From the NCBI GenBank assembly GCA_023515745.1, contig JALECJ010000007.1, positions 310,001 through 374,000 of the forward strand: a stretch of 64,000 nucleotides of DNA, given 5' to 3'. Under the pieces are notes generated by a model. It was given only the letters and a program-made list of their open reading frames with translations, made no database searches and was not told the DNA's origin. The translations under genes were made by a program, and so were the position numbers. This document shows positions 10,993-23,865 of this stretch, piece after piece (the stretch's first letter is position 1; the number at the start of each line of letters is the position of its first letter). The stretch comes from Amoeboaphelidium protococcarum. Lineage: Eukaryota > Aphelidiomycota > Aphelidea.

Positions 10993-12025
10993 CTTGAGAT
11001 TTTCACACCAGAAAGAGCAAAGAAAAAGAGGAGGCGATTAGATTCCAAAAGACAAAAAGCTGAAGAAAGCCGACGCCAATGTTAGTCGTCGCAACAAAAT
11101 GACGCGATTCTTCAACCACGACGACGTGATCAGTTGTTTGAACAGTTCTATTTAATGCTGTTATTTAACATTCACGTCCCTTCAGTATGCATATCACATA
11201 ATTCAAGTGAAATGGGCAATTTTTAATAATATTTTGTACTTAAAGTAGGAGTATAAATCTATGGTTAAAATTGTATTGAGGAAAGCATATACAGTAAGTT
11301 CTCTCATAGACTACATCAACTTGGAGTATAAAGATTGACTAAGCATATTCATTAACAAGCCTAGAGTTTGATAATATCATTTTTATCACAAAGAGAACCG
11401 AGCCAGATAGAATCGGTAAATCAGAGCGCGCCTATCAAAGTAATCGCAGTGCCCGGCTCATTCTGCTGTCAAATTAAAGGCGATAACATTACTGTACATA
11501 CACACATACAGCAAGTCTTCAAGAACAATGATGAATAGTATTTTTTAGAAAGATTTCAAGTTCTTTTTACTACGGAATAGCACTGGTTGAAATTTCCCCA
11601 ATTAAAAGTAGTTCTAATCTAGTGTGCAGTAAGTCTGCGTCATAATGCAATACAATAATAAGGTTGAGAGAAACCGATGATCAGATCGAGCGGAGCATGA
11701 AATTTAACAAAACTTTGCACATTTGATCAGATTTCATTACAAAGCAGTATAAGAAGACTTTACTTTGAACTTTACAACTGATAGTTATCAAATACTTCTA
11801 TCAGAAAGTCTATAATCTTGAAAAGTCTATTTATAGATAGTAATTCCAGAGATTTCCATTCTTGAAGAAAGACATTCCTGAAGCTTAACTACTACTGGAT
11901 CTTGCCTGAGCTTAAATTAACTTCTGGCTGATAACGAAATTACGGACAAACAAACTTTATATATTTTAGATTTGTATTACATCATCATAATTAAAACATC
12001 GTGGTATCTCTTTTGAACAATAAAT
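10993..12025 (+). other. Intergenic region, no supported gene
   Basis: About 1 kb of A+T-rich sequence between two divergently transcribed genes (F-box protein and ornithine decarboxylase). I checked both strands with TGA as the only stop and found only short frames without recognisable similarity. It begins with the GA-rich tract near the F-box start and presumably carries both promoters. Confidence 0.6.
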
Positions 12026-13423
12026 ATGTTGGAAATTGACAAGGTTAATAGATTGGTTATAAATGTCGATGAATCTTAGTGCTTGGCGGATAAGCTACTC
12101 TACTCCTCCCCATGGTTCTTGAATAGCAATGGCGGTGTTGGTGAGGATAGACCTATTATAGATTCTGCTGTCGATGTCAATGAAGCAGATATAAAGAAGA
12201 ACTCTAATGCATAAGGCGATAACATTGGCGATTTAGAGGTTGATAATAGACTGACAATGGCCATCATCTCGGAGAAGATCTAGCAAGTTTATGATTGCGA
12301 TAGAGAGGAGGATGCCTTCTTTGTGGCTGATCTTGGCGAGATTATCAGGCAGCATGTGAGATGGAAGATGCAGTTGCCGCGAGTGGCGCCTTTCTACGCA
12401 GTCAAATGTAATACCGACATGGGTGTTCTGAATACACTTGTCAAATAAGGTATTGGATTCGATTGCGCCAGTAAGAGCGAGATAAAGACTATGCTGGATC
12501 TGGGAGTATAGCCTGAGAAGATCATCTACGCGAATCCTACCAAGCAGGCGTCTCATATCAAGTTTGCCGCCACTCAGAATGTACGCAAGATGACTTTTGA
12601 TAATGCAGATGAGTTGCACAAGATTAAACTGTTGCATCCTAGTGCCCAGTTGGTTTTGCGTATATTGACTGATGACAGTCATAGTGTTTGCAAGTTGGGT
12701 ACAAAGTTTGGTGCATCCGAGAGCATGGTTGAGCATTTGTTGAGAGTTGCTGCTGAATTAGAGCTAGATGTTATTGGTGTTAGTTTTCACGTTGGTAGTG
12801 GCTGCTTTAATGCCAAGGCATTTAGTGATGCTATTATCGCTGCTAGAAGAGCTTTCGATCTGGGACGTGATTTGGGATTCAATTTCACCCTGTTGGACAT
12901 TGGAGGTGGTTTCCCATCTAATCAGCCGGCTCCTGTGTCTTTTGAGGAGATTGCCGATGTGATCAGATAGGCGTTGGATGTGTATTTCCCTTAGTCTATG
13001 GGAGTCAATATTATTGCTGAGCCTGGAAGATTCTTTGTCGCTTCCGCATTTACTCTGGCTGTGTAGATTACTGCTCGCCGCAGTGTACAAGATGCCGAAA
13101 GTGGAAAGTAGAGCTTTATGTATTATGTTAATGATGGTGTGTACGGATCTTTTAATTGTATTTTGTTTGATCACGCCGTCGTTGAACCTTTAGTGTACCG
13201 CCATGGTACCGTGTCAGCTGCTTAAGATGCGGCAATGCACCCGTGCAGTATCTGGGGTCCTAGTTGCGACTCTATGGATTGTATCACCAAGAATAGTCTT
13301 TTGCCGAAATTGGAGATTGGAGACTGGTTGTATTTTGAGAATACTGGTGCGTACACCATTTGTGCTGCATCCAACTTTAATGGATTCAAGAAGAGTGACA
13401 TTTTGTACACTAGAACTCTGTGA
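12026..13423 (+). CDS. ODC1: Ornithine decarboxylase
   Basis: An intronless 465-residue member of the fold-III PLP-dependent decarboxylases; eukaryotic ODC is usually 450-470. It converts ornithine to putrescine, the first step of polyamine synthesis, in the cytosol as a homodimer. Seen: the PLP lysine K127 in [21 protein letters not shown], the HVGSGC loop, [19 protein letters not shown] for phosphate binding, and the catalytic Cys C414 in GPSCDSMD donated across the dimer interface, followed by [13 protein letters not shown]. An N-terminal extension of about 75 residues rich in Asp/Asn precedes the barrel. Numerous TAA/TAG Gln codons occur within conserved blocks. I saw no obvious antizyme-type frameshift site in the gene, and none is expected here. 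Confidence 0.96.
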
Positions 13424-13575
13424 ATCCATGGTTCTGATTTGAGAGTATAGTAGGAGTTTTGTGAAGAGAATATATACAGTATACTGTTTCCAACTGATAT
13501 AATAGTGTTATTACCGTTTTTTCTTATAGCATTTATATCACTTTCAATCTTCAATCTAATAATAAAAGTAATGGA

Positions 13576-15657
13576 TCAGTTATCATGGATTTTAAATAGG
13601 GACGCCATATTTCTAATGTCTTGTATAGTCTTCTACTCGGCAATAAGTCTTCGCGCAATATTGGTACGGTTGAACAAGTTCCATAACAGGACACCGACAA
13701 TCTTACCATCCTCGGGGTCCAGGTACAATACTACACCTTTACCATACTCTTCGCCGCCAATAGATGAAGAGTTCTACGGCGTCACTGATTAATCATCAGC
13801 ATTCTCGTCCTGCTTGAAGTCCACTTCAGTCTTGGCTACAACAGTATCGGGAGAGGCTTCTACCATATCTTCAGGGCTCGTGACACGGACGTTATGATGC
13901 TCCTTGGTATCAACAGACACCACCTACTTTGGAGTATCAACCTTCTTCTACTTTGCCCATAGACCGACAGTTTTCAACTTGCTATCCAGAATACCGACAG
14001 CCTCATACCCGATATTTGGTCCCAAATCACTCCAGAACATTGACTGATGCTTATAAGACTTTCTCTTGCGATCCTCCTTCACAGCCATATTTCTACCTGC
14101 AATGCGACCACTAAGGATAGCATGGTCATGATGTTCAATACGACGACGACCCAAGGTGATGTCATGGAACGATGCTACATCGCCGGCAACAAAGACATTT
14201 CTACGCGCCTCCAGCTAATCATTAACTACAATACCACCGTGCACCTTATCAATTTCTAGTCCAGCCTTACGCGCCAAAGAGACGTTAGCGTCAATACCAA
14301 CGCAAACGACAACATGATCAGCCTGCACCGTTTTACCATTATCCAATTCAACCTCTATCTGCTGCTAAGAATTGATCAGTTTAGCACCCTTGATGTACAC
14401 ATTTGGTAGAACATCAACACCTTCAGCGCGCACCTTCTCAGTAGTCCACTTGACCAAGTATTTAGGTAAGACAAGTCCCATATTTCCATTTTCAGGCATA
14501 ACCTGAGTGACTTTGGTTTAGTACTTACGACCAAATCTTGCTACACCACAAGCCAACTCACTACCTAAGAATCCACCTCCGACAAACAGGATACGCTTGT
14601 TACCACTTTGTATGATATCAGCAAGTATCGTATAATCATCCACAGTTCTGAAAGTGGAGACGCGATTCTAAAACTCTACCGGCAATTACTTTACCAATTT
14701 GGCACTACCTCCAGTGGCAATCAGAACTTTATCGTACTTGATGAATCTACTAGTATTTAGCTTGGCAAGGTGTGTATCAACATTCAAATCCTAGACAGTG
14801 GTGTTGAGCATAATCAGCGGCTTTGGGGTACCATCGTCAGCATTCTAGTACTCAACAGAATCGGTAGGTTTGACTAAGCTATAGCTGGACGCGTCTTCAA
14901 AATACAAGCTTCGCTCAGTACCACCCCAATCTTTGAACTTGATTGCGCTCACATCCGACTGGCTCTTCTCACTCTGCCACAGCTCTTTACTCAATGGCGG
15001 ACGCATATAAGGAATCTGGCTCTCGGTACTGACAATCAATACTCTGGCCTGCGGATCCTGCTGATATATCGATTTCACAGCACTGAAAGAGGCAGTACCA
15101 CCGCCAATCAGCAGATACTAACATTCAATCATATCATCATACGGAGACGCTTTGGTGGGTGTATGCACAACACTACCGCTTTACTACGAGTTCGCATTCT
15201 ATCCTGATACAGATGACTTTGACGCACCGCTAATCTCTTCCTTCACCACAGAGACTCCGACAGTCTCTTCAACGATTTCGCGCGCAGCTTCCTCCAGAAC
15301 ATCTTCCACAATATCGCCCTATTCAGCTATAACCTCTTATACTTTGTGTTCCACCGCGTCTTTCACCTTGTACACTAATTTCGATATCTTGCCGTGTCCC
15401 AGTTGTCTTCGCTCATCAGGATTAGAGCTAATCCAAACGTCGTGTCGAACATCATCAGTTCCTTCATCGCCCAGCTAATGACTGCTATATGATGGCGGAG
15501 GACTTGTCAAGTAGAACGTAGAACCAACCGCGGCAGTGATGCCAAGAGCCAACAATCCAGGAGGTACTTTCAAAGGCTTCGGTTGTGGCGGTTTATACCC
15601 ATGGTAAGATGATGAAGCATATCGCACAACTTGACGCGTTATTGTCTATCTAATCAT
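13576..15657 (-). CDS. AIFM1: Mitochondrial apoptosis-inducing factor (AIFM1-like)
   Basis: An intronless 693-residue flavoprotein, longer than the ~610 of animal AIFM1 because of an extended N-terminal linker. Order: basic presequence ([16 protein letters not shown]), a hydrophobic segment near residues 38-55 for inner-membrane anchoring, an acidic helical linker, then the FAD/NAD pyridine nucleotide disulphide reductase core with the dinucleotide motif [13 protein letters not shown], the conserved [26 protein letters not shown] for NADH, and [10 protein letters not shown]. The [16 protein letters not shown] block and [14 protein letters not shown] are diagnostic of AIFM1, and the C-terminal AIF_C dimerisation region ([22 protein letters not shown]) is complete. 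In animals AIF supports respiratory-chain assembly through CHCHD4 and can promote DNA degradation after release. Confidence 0.93.
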
Positions 15658-15918
15658 TACTATATCTTTTCCTCAATAATATTACAGCCACTTAAAGAGC
15701 GATGAAGAAAGGCTAATTTGCGTGTAAAAATATATTTCAGAACGTTGCGCTGAGAGGTTTTCTCTTCTCTTGAACGTTCCGGTCACTTTTAGCTTCTTGT
15801 TCGCGTCTCGAGTTCTTTTCTCCTTCTAAAGATCATTATAGTGCGCGAGGTCAAAAAATCTACTTAACATCTCTTTAGATTCAAAATCGCCTCTTTACCC
15901 TGTAATCTTAATAGAATT

Positions 15919-17793
15919 ATGCCGCTGTAATTGGAGGTTACCGCTGAGAAAGGGGAGAAATTGAGATAGTCGCTGCTCTAAATATTACCGCGCTATAGTG
16001 ACGCGGATAGTAATGTTCTATCAGAGTACATTGTGGCTATTAGTAAAAATTAATTCTCCGATGTTGAGCAATTGCGCCAGTAGTTCAGCAGGGACCTGGC
16101 TCCTTTTATTACTAGAGTGTCTACTGATGTTTTCCTAGATTTGCTAATGGATTTATACGTCTAGACTGGAATTGTTGATTCTAACGAGTTTAACTCTTAA
16201 AGTAATGCTTCTCCGAGAGACCGTCATCCTCCGCGATATTAAGCTAACTAATAATATCCATAATAGTAGACAGAACGCGATTAGTAGTATATTGACCATA
16301 GCCAGTAGTAGTAGCAGTAGCATGATAGATTCTAGCGTGGACATTACGATCTGAGAGCATAGCGTGGTTCATATGATAGAGATTCTAGCAGATATGGTCC
16401 ATCTAACAGTAGAGGTCGCGGTCAGCAATATTAATCGCGTCAGAGATTCTCACCGTATTCATCCGGGCGTGGTGGTGGTAGTTAACAAGATGGATATGGT
16501 GATAGACGCCGCGATAATAACAATTATGGTGCTGGAAGATTTGACAGAGCCGAGCGTCGTAGTGTCTCCAAATTTACCAACAAGATCTCCGTGGTGAATG
16601 TACCTGCTGAGATCCTCACTCCCTCGGAGAGTAATAATAATCCAGAGCAGGTTATACGCGATTATTTCTCAAAGTATGGACCCATAAAGAATGTTAACAT
16701 TTATCCTATGGAGGGAAAGTGTATAGTCGAATTTGACTCTGGCGACGACGAATAGCGTGGTGTTGAGATGGCCCAGAAGGCTTTTGAGGATCCTGCCGCT
16801 GTCCTTAATAATCGATTCATTAAAGTTTATAATGTTAGAGAATACGTCAGTCGTGATAGACATGGTGATGATTCAGGTGAGAATGGCGATAACAGCGCGG
16901 ATTAAGAAGTAGAAATGGTTAAAATGACTGCAGAAGAACTGTAATAGAAGAAGGAGTAGAATTTGCAGCTCCAATAGGCTTTAAGCTAGTAAATGCAGGA
17001 GTTGGCCAAGAAGTAGGACGAGTAGAGACGCCTATTGATGGCTAATATTGGACATTTGAATGAGGAGGAGAAGAACAAGATTTTACAGCAGTTATAGGCC
17101 GTATCTTCAGTCATCAAATTGCCCACTGCAAAGATTGTTAAACCTGAAGAATAACTTCAAGTTGATGTTGAAACTCGTATCATGTAAAATGATCTATAGG
17201 TTGCGTAGTAGAATGCTCAGCGGAATGGCTCTGAAGTTCAAATGCCTCAAGTCTAGCCTTAAGGTGTCCAGCCGTGGAGCGGTGCAGCTCCTATTCGTGG
17301 CGATTACGCTGGTAGGCGGGCCCGTGGTCGTGGAGGTAGAGGTGCATCATCAGGAAGAGGTGGTGGAGCGGCAGGAGCAGCGTTTAGTCTGGATAATAGG
17401 CCACGAACTCTGGTTGTTAGTCCATATAATGCTGTTCTTAAGCAGCCTGCGTATATGAAAGCTGGATCTGGAATGCCTGGACCATCGATTCTACTGAAGC
17501 ATCTTCATAAATTTGGTTATGTCGAGGCAAGCGACGTTGTGGGAGATGGTGCTGGCTAAGAAGTGCTACGGGTCAGATTTAGCAAGCAATGGGAGGCAGA
17601 GAAGTGTATGAAAGAAGGATCCACCGTGTCTGTGGCAGAATACACTAAGAATGAACAGGATTCAGACATACAACTATCTTTTGAATTGGTATCTAATGAT
17701 ACAATCTAGTCACCTCAAAGTGCTGCCAAATACGATTCATCCATCAATTAGATGTTTGTCGACATGGATGTTGAAATGGAAGATTCGAGCTGA
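15919..17793 (+). CDS. RBM26/RBM27-like RNA-binding protein
   Basis: An intronless 624-residue protein. Residues 1-90 are helical with the pattern of the PWI-like N-terminal fold of RBM26/27 (DLAPFITRVSTDVFLDLLMDLY). A low-complexity Gln/Arg/Gly region with dense TAA/TAG runs covers about 95-210. An RRM follows (KISVVNVPAEI, YFSKYGPIKNVNIYP, KCIVEFDS), then a Gln-rich coiled coil at about 330-400, an RGG-rich stretch around 470, and a second RRM-like domain (FGYVEASDVV, EVLRVRFSKQWEAEK) before the end. RBM26/27 and fungal relatives take part in nuclear RNA surveillance (the PAXT connection). The CCCH finger seen in some relatives was not found. A pyrimidine-rich tract lies about 90 bases upstream of the ATG. 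Confidence 0.75.
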
Positions 17794-17949
17794 TTTGGTA
17801 AAGAGCTTGATCAAACCACTAAGTAATAACATATCATGAAATTTGAATATAAAGATTACGTGAAACTTGAGCAATATAGTACATCATAATTGTTATTTAT
17901 TTCAAAATCTTTTAATTATCATCGTCATCATCATCATTTGGCGTCTCGA

Positions 17950-18795
17950 TCAAAAGGGAACATATGTGAAGAAGCTCACTATGGGCATGACCATAATAGC
18001 AAGACAAATCAATATACCAATGAAAGCCTCAACATAACGGCCCTTCTTACCGAAGCAGAAGCAGCAACATCCAGCAAAATTCACAGTGACGGACGCAATT
18101 TTGGGAATTTTGCGTATGATGGACGCCACAGAAGCACAATAGTTCAGCAATGACAACGGGTCGACGAAGCTGCTATTAGGACTGCACATCAAGATAAACG
18201 CTGCCAGGAAGAAGAGTTGAGCATATGAAAAGTAGCCAGTTAACGCCTGGTAATTGTGATCCAACATCTTTAAGCGATCACTATCACCTTCCGACATCCA
18301 ACCTTTGCCAGCGTACAGCAATCTCAGTTATACAAACCACGGATTAGCCATGTACAATTTGCAAGTGGAATTACCTTCACCATCGGTACATTAATACACA
18401 CCGCGTCCAGCAATATAAAACGAAGCATAAGCCGTGTACAAGATGGTCAACACTGAGGCGACGAGGAAAAAGGCACCTGCAAACCACATGTTCAGGCGGA
18501 AGTTGTCCTTTATTCGATCAGGAGACATGGGCAGGCATATAGAGGAATCAACAACGTACAGATTAGGGATTCCAGTGGTATTGAAATAAACTGTTGACTA
18601 ACTAGTCTTATTATAGTAATTGAACCGAGCATTACTTGGACTTATAGGATACAATCTTGTCTGAATGAAGCTGAACGTTGTACCTAGCGACAGAATGTCC
18701 AAGGCAAAGAATACAAAGCCAGCAATGAACATTAATTTAGACATCATTTAGTCACGTCCACCACCGCTACCACCATTACTAAATTTTCCGACCAT
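17950..18795 (-). CDS. Four-span membrane protein of unknown family
   Basis: An intronless 281-residue protein. Hydrophobic segments lie at about residues 21-42 (FIAGFVFFALDILS), 103-126 (AGAFFLVASVLTIL), 188-205 (FSYAQLFFLAAFILMC) and 255-277 (ILICLAIMVMPIVSFF). The loop between the first two has N-x-T/S sites (NKT, NTT, further NST), so it probably faces the ER lumen or outside. A cysteine cluster (GCCCFCFG) precedes the last span and may be lipidated. The topology is like SUR7/claudin or MARVEL-type proteins, but I see no diagnostic motif. It overlaps nothing and its 3' end converges with the RNA-binding protein gene, 156 bases away. Confidence 0.75.
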
Positions 18796-19519
18796 AATTA
18801 GTAGCGCTTTAGTTTTTAGTTTCAACTTGTTTATATGAGTGGTGATGGATATCAATTTTCTGCGTAGTATACAAGTATGGGTTATAGATAAAGATCTAAA
18901 TCTGGACTTCCCCTTCTAACGGTTGCCAAGCAGCTTGAACACTAAGTAATAGACTTGGGGTCAGATAAACGGCTGCATTTGCTGAGCAGACATATACGGA
19001 ATAGTTAGTTGTCTTATTCATGCGTATAGCACAAATGAGCTGCGCGTATTAAATGGTTACGGTAGTTCGGCATGATACTAATCAACGAAATCTTTATTGA
19101 ATAGAACTTGAAGCAGAAGCGTATATTATAAACAGTGCCAGCTACACTCTTTATTACCTCCATATTGTAATGAATCTTTCATCACAGCTTAACCTCGCAT
19201 GATACGCTCTGTAGCTCGTACTATTTATTATTCTCCGTTTCCCTCTTTCTCCTTTACACACACTCTCTCTCTTTCTCTCCCTTACAATCGCTCTTTCAAC
19301 AGTTCGCTCTTTCTCTCGTCTCGTCTCGATTGGATTTCTTAGGCAGATAATAATTATTCAGTACGCTCTGTTGTTATAGTTTTGGATTCTGTGTATTTTG
19401 GAGGGCAGTCTTAATAGAATCATTTAGAATATTAGATTGTTATTCCTGGTGGTTGATTTCTTACTATAAGTTTTGTGAAAAATCTCTGCTGTTAGATCCA
19501 AGTATCCGATTCTCTAGTC
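18796..19519 (+). other. Intergenic promoter region with pyrimidine-rich tract
   Basis: About 720 bases between divergent genes, no supported ORF. The main feature is a long CT-rich stretch at 19231-19330 on the PAN3 coding strand, rich in CTCTCTTT units. Similar tracts occur upstream of many genes in the window. Confidence 0.6.
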
Positions 19520-21511
19520 ATGGGGGAAGGAGAGGAGGAGGATTAGCAGTCTTCTAGTAAGAACTAATAGTAGTAAAGGTTCGATAAGTAGTGCAGAAAT
19601 ATTGCTCTCTATGGCTATTGCAAATATGAGAAGTAGGGATGTCTATATAAACATAGTTCAACTGTAATAGCGACATCTGGTTAGGGAGAGGTGTCATAAC
19701 AATCGATTTAATTTGAACCATAGTCGTCAAAGTAAAGTGTTGCACCTGACAATAGTGTCGGCAGTTTAGATTAAAACAAATTAATATTTAGCCAAGTGAG
19801 TCAGGTATCGTAAAAGATGGCTAAAGTCAACATTTAATAGGAATATCCAGAATAGATTGAGTATGGATAGAATGCCGAATTTTTCTAGTTGCCTGTAGTT
19901 GGTAGTGATGGGTATGTACAACCGGTCCATATTGATTAACTCACTTATAGACATTCCCAAGTGGATCCGCTTGATCATAACATATATTTTGATGCATCGT
20001 ATCTCTAAAATAGTAGTGGTAGTAGTAGTAACAGTAAACAGCACCATGTAGAAAGTCAACTTAGACATCGGATATTATCAGAAATGTAGAGTCAGTATAA
20101 CGTTTATTACAATCCATCTAAATAGTCTGTATCACTGGGTGATTACCACTCTGTGGTTTAGGTGGATGATCACGATGATCTGCAGCACGTTCTATCTGAT
20201 TATTAGTTGATAAGATATCATGGTATTAGTGCGGTGGATAGTTCTTTCGTGATAATGATTAGAGTGTGTGGATATAAACCGCTGGATGAAAAGATTCTTT
20301 TATCTCTCGGTAAGTATATTAACGGCAGCCTGGTTGATCTTCCGGGAGTGGTAAAGTTAAAGGAGGCCTTCTCCACCAGATACTTTGGAGATGATTCGCT
20401 CATGTTCATATATGACAGTTTTAGTTCATCAACACCTTTGTATCATGCGTTTCCTTTGTATGTTACTGATTAGAATATAGATCGACGGGTGATCATCGAT
20501 GAAGTATGGAGTGTCTTGGTGTAATTGCTGAGCCTGTTACATCAGATATTTTAATGTGGTCTGTTTGTGGGAATCTTGAATCCTTTCACGGTGATGAGAA
20601 GTTATTCTGGATAGGTTAAATTGGCATATCTTGGCATTTCACATGTATTGTACTCTTAAAGTTAGAGTTATACCACTGGATAGCTTATCCATAGCTAACT
20701 GAATGATCTAATGCAGGCTGTCACTTTAGTAGCCTCTCTAGCTTTGTAATGCGTTGTATCAGATATGATTAATCAGCCATAGTAGATTATCCCGGCGTTT
20801 ATCAACACATTTTGTAACGATGTCAATAGCAAGTCGGGTGTACCAGAGGAGCAGGATTTAAAGAATTTGATTTTGTTTATTCTAGACGCATGTCATACAG
20901 AGATGAATAATGTGTAATCAGGTTATGCTGTGGAAAAATAGATAGCCCCCAAAATTATTGGACAATGCTTTCCAGTGATGGCACCCAAGCTTATTTAAGA
21001 GACATAGAGAGCATACGCTATGGCTGATGTTGTTTAGTCCTCCATGAAGAGGGAGATTGAAAATGGCAGATTGTTTAGATTGATGGTGAAATTGAATGCG
21101 ATTTTGGAGCGTGACCATCTGCTTGGTGATACCACATGGGCGCAGACTGGTGATCGGTACACCTTGTCTCTCCTGCGAGATTATATCTTCCACTAACAGG
21201 CGCCCGGTGTGAATGGTATGCATGTACCAGTTTTGAATATGGCACACGTTTTGAAATGTCTGAACAAATTGGATTGCGGCAGTGAAGAGAACGTCTTGCT
21301 GGTAAGTCGCGATGAATCCAATTGTCTGATTCTTAGTTGGCGTGATTTGAAATAATGTACAGAGAGGTGTTTTTAAGAATTGGCTACAGCTAGCGGTGAG
21401 TCCGATTCTTTGAACATTTCGTAGAATATGGGCAGTAGTAGTGTTGGTGTTGGCGGTGGATTGAGTGCTTATAAAAACGACAAAACTTTGAAAAAACAAT
21501 AAAAATACTGA
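19520..21511 (+). CDS. PAN3: PAN3, regulatory subunit of the PAN2-PAN3 deadenylase
   Basis: An intronless 663-residue protein, the normal size of PAN3. A single CCCH zinc finger lies near residues 27-47 (C-x8-C-x5-C-x3-H: CRNIALYGYCKYEKQGC then LYKH), matching the poly(A)-binding N-terminal finger. A disordered Gln/Ser-rich region follows, then the pseudokinase domain from about residue 220 (YHGISAVDSSFVIMIRVCG onward), and the C-terminal knob with HVLKCLNKLDCGSEE, LLVSRDESNCLILSWRDLK and a RCFQEL-type helix, which is diagnostic. PAN3 dimerises and recruits the PAN2 exonuclease to poly(A)-binding protein to start mRNA tail shortening in the cytoplasm. Dozens of TAA/TAG codons are read as Gln; the stop is TGA. 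Confidence 0.9.
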
Positions 21512-21995
21512 CTAAAAATGCTTCTTGTTTTATCCAGTTACGCTTGAGATTATAGTTGCCAGACTTGTTCAAAGATTCAGTATGAGCAGACAATGTGACA
21601 TGAATAGCTCGCGTCTTTCATTTGAGTGTTTATATAGAACTAGTCTAGATGTGCTCTTAATCAACTGTTTCATACACTTAACTGAAAGTGGGACAAATGT
21701 CCCACATCGCGTTTGGCCAACTGGGACAAATGTCCCACATTTTTGAATGGGACTTTTGAGTACTAAATTTGACTCAGCCGCAGTAACAATTTTTTAAGCA
21801 GGCTATTGTATTATATGTGAGTTTACAAAATTGGTCAACAAGTGATTTTAATCTGTTGTACTATTTTGAAGTAATAAAATGGAAGATTGATCCTCTCTGC
21901 TCTGCTTCAATCTGATTCAAAAGGAAATAGTCCAAGTGTTTTTTTTCATAGATATATCTTAAAACATCCTCATTATTACGTTAATCTTTAGTTAT
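21512..21995 (+). other. Intergenic region containing tandem palindromes
   Basis: Between convergent genes. Apart from the palindromic pair at 21688-21737 nothing coding is supported; short plus-strand frames here look like chance. Confidence 0.55.
21688..21737. repeat. Two copies of a perfect short palindrome
   Basis: The sequence GTGGGACAAATGTCCCAC occurs at 21688-21705, and TGGGACAAATGTCCCA occurs again at 21722-21737. Each copy is an inverted repeat (TGGGACA/TGTCCCA with a two-base centre) and the two are direct repeats 33-34 bases apart; a partial third TGGGAC follows at about 21748. This may be a transposon terminus remnant, a protein-binding site or a terminator hairpin for one of the two convergent genes. 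Confidence 0.7.
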
Positions 21996-23744
21996 TCAAC
22001 AAGTGCTACTGTTCAGGCTCAAAGAATCATCTTCAACATTGCTAAGTAGAAGAGAAGAGTTGGTGTCACCATCAGAAGATTCCAGCGTCGTTGGATGATC
22101 AGCATGCACAGCTTAATGCTCATTACAGAACGCCTGATTACACGACATACAATCAGCAATTTTCTCACCATTACACTGATGGCATCTGGATAAATTCTCA
22201 GTGGAGATAGGCGCAGGAGCAACGACAGTAGGTAATGCTGCTTTCAAATGGTCCATTTGGAAACATGAGGCATGATTACGTTTTGCAACAGCTTTCACAT
22301 TGCCAGCGTAGGAGACGCGGTTGAATTCTGTGTCCATGCACATGGTGAGCGCCCGTTAGTATAAGGAACTCTCCAAGAGTTCAGCTGTTACCAAATTACC
22401 AGGCTTAACGGCTACAGCACGATTAAACTACTCCTCGGTAGAGTTAGGTAATTCTGAAAGAGCATGAAGCACTGCGATTGCTAGAAATGCACGTTGCGGA
22501 TCTTCGGCATAGCAGAAAGTAGACCACGTTGGTAGCTTGGCATATATATTTTAAGCGTTCTTTGAGTAACAGGACGCCATCCAATTGACTACGTAGCATT
22601 TTTCAAACCAACCTTGACGGAATCTGGCCACCTCAGTGTAGCCCTCTTCAGACGCAATTAAGTTCTCCAATACGCGGCAGTCGGCTTCAAGCTGCGGCAA
22701 GTTCCACGCGCCAGTTGCCTTGTATAGCCTCGAGACCAGATCGGCTGCCACCTCCGGTGCATACATAGTCAGGAATACACAGCACAACAAGCCAATTTCT
22801 TGCGAGTAATGAGGTAGGCATAGTGCTCTCAATACAGATGCGACAACCCCTTGAACGAGTTACCAACTTTCACTCGTCAAACCTCCCAGCAATCTGTTTA
22901 CGTCTTTCCACAATAACTCAGCCCAAGAACCGATGGATTGAGGTGATGTTATAGCTGACTTGAGCTCACGTATTGGAAGCACGCGAGGAAGCTGACTCAG
23001 CACCATCTCCATCTCCCATATGGCATCTGGCATACTCTAGGCGTCCGGCAAGTATACCGCAATGTTGGCACTGACTGACATCACTGATTAGTACAAATTC
23101 ACCACTTGACCATGCTTTGGCTACAGTGCATTTCCACTACTGGATACCATCTACCCGGTATAGCTTACATTCTCTTGCAGTTTTGGCCTTACATGATCAC
23201 TTTGCCCATCATTGGAAGTTGGGAGCGCGTCATTAGATGGCAGCTTATCAGCACTTCCCAGTTATGCATTCTGCGAATCTGACTTACCGTCTTCTTGACT
23301 ACTTGCATGATGAGATTATAATGATGCGTCGGACTTGGCTGGGAGAGTGGTGGTCTGAGGATCCTAAGAGGCTTTGACTTGGCGCTCCAGGCGTTTGAAT
23401 GATTCCACTGCAAAGTCCTTGATAGGCGTGTCCAACCTCAACCTGCGAACGAATGGATAAACGAACTCTATCCCAATGTCAGATGGTGATGCCCCCTTGT
23501 GCAACTTCATTACTGCTTAGTACTGTTCACTTGCCTTCCATCTTTGCAGCTACTTTCGTGCTGCTTCATCATTGGTCCAGTTAGAGTCTGCTGATGGAAG
23601 CTTCCTCCACAATTTTGGCAGATTGACCAATCCTTCTGCTGTTGTCTGCAACTCAATATGGTCTAGATATTATGAAATCAGTCGTACATCTTCCTCTGAT
23701 GCCTCTTCCAGAGCAAATTGATCAGTGGTGCTTTTGCCGGTCAT
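21996..23744 (-). CDS. Protein with C-terminal B-box-type zinc finger, function unknown
   Basis: An intronless 582-residue ORF with TAA/TAG as Gln. Residues 1-150 are helical and charged, followed by a disordered Ser/Gln-rich linker to about 230. A folded, Leu/Trp-rich helical region follows to about 510 (IAVYLPDAQSMPDAIWEME, LGGLTSESWQLVQGVV). Near residues 518-551 there is a zinc-finger pattern C-x2-C-x7-C-x2-C-x4-C-x2-H-x3-H-x2-H (CHQCNGEKIADC, CMSCNQAFCNEH), which fits a B-box. The arrangement, long helical region then zinc finger, is also reminiscent of a retroelement Gag, and a Ty3/Gypsy relic lies immediately upstream on the other strand; this link is speculative. The coding frame is intact. 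Confidence 0.65.
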
Positions 23745-23865
23745 GGTCAGTCAAATAGCGTTTTATACTAAGAGAAGACTAGAATTGCCCAAGTTGTGAA
23801 ACGAATTGTCCGCTGGTTGGTAGCTCGTGAGGTATGGTTGGTAATTGACGATTCAGAACTGGGGC

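Noticed and set aside
12233-13174. Minus-strand ORFs antisense to ornithine decarboxylase
   Set aside because: Frame shadows of a conserved gene; composition follows its codon bias.
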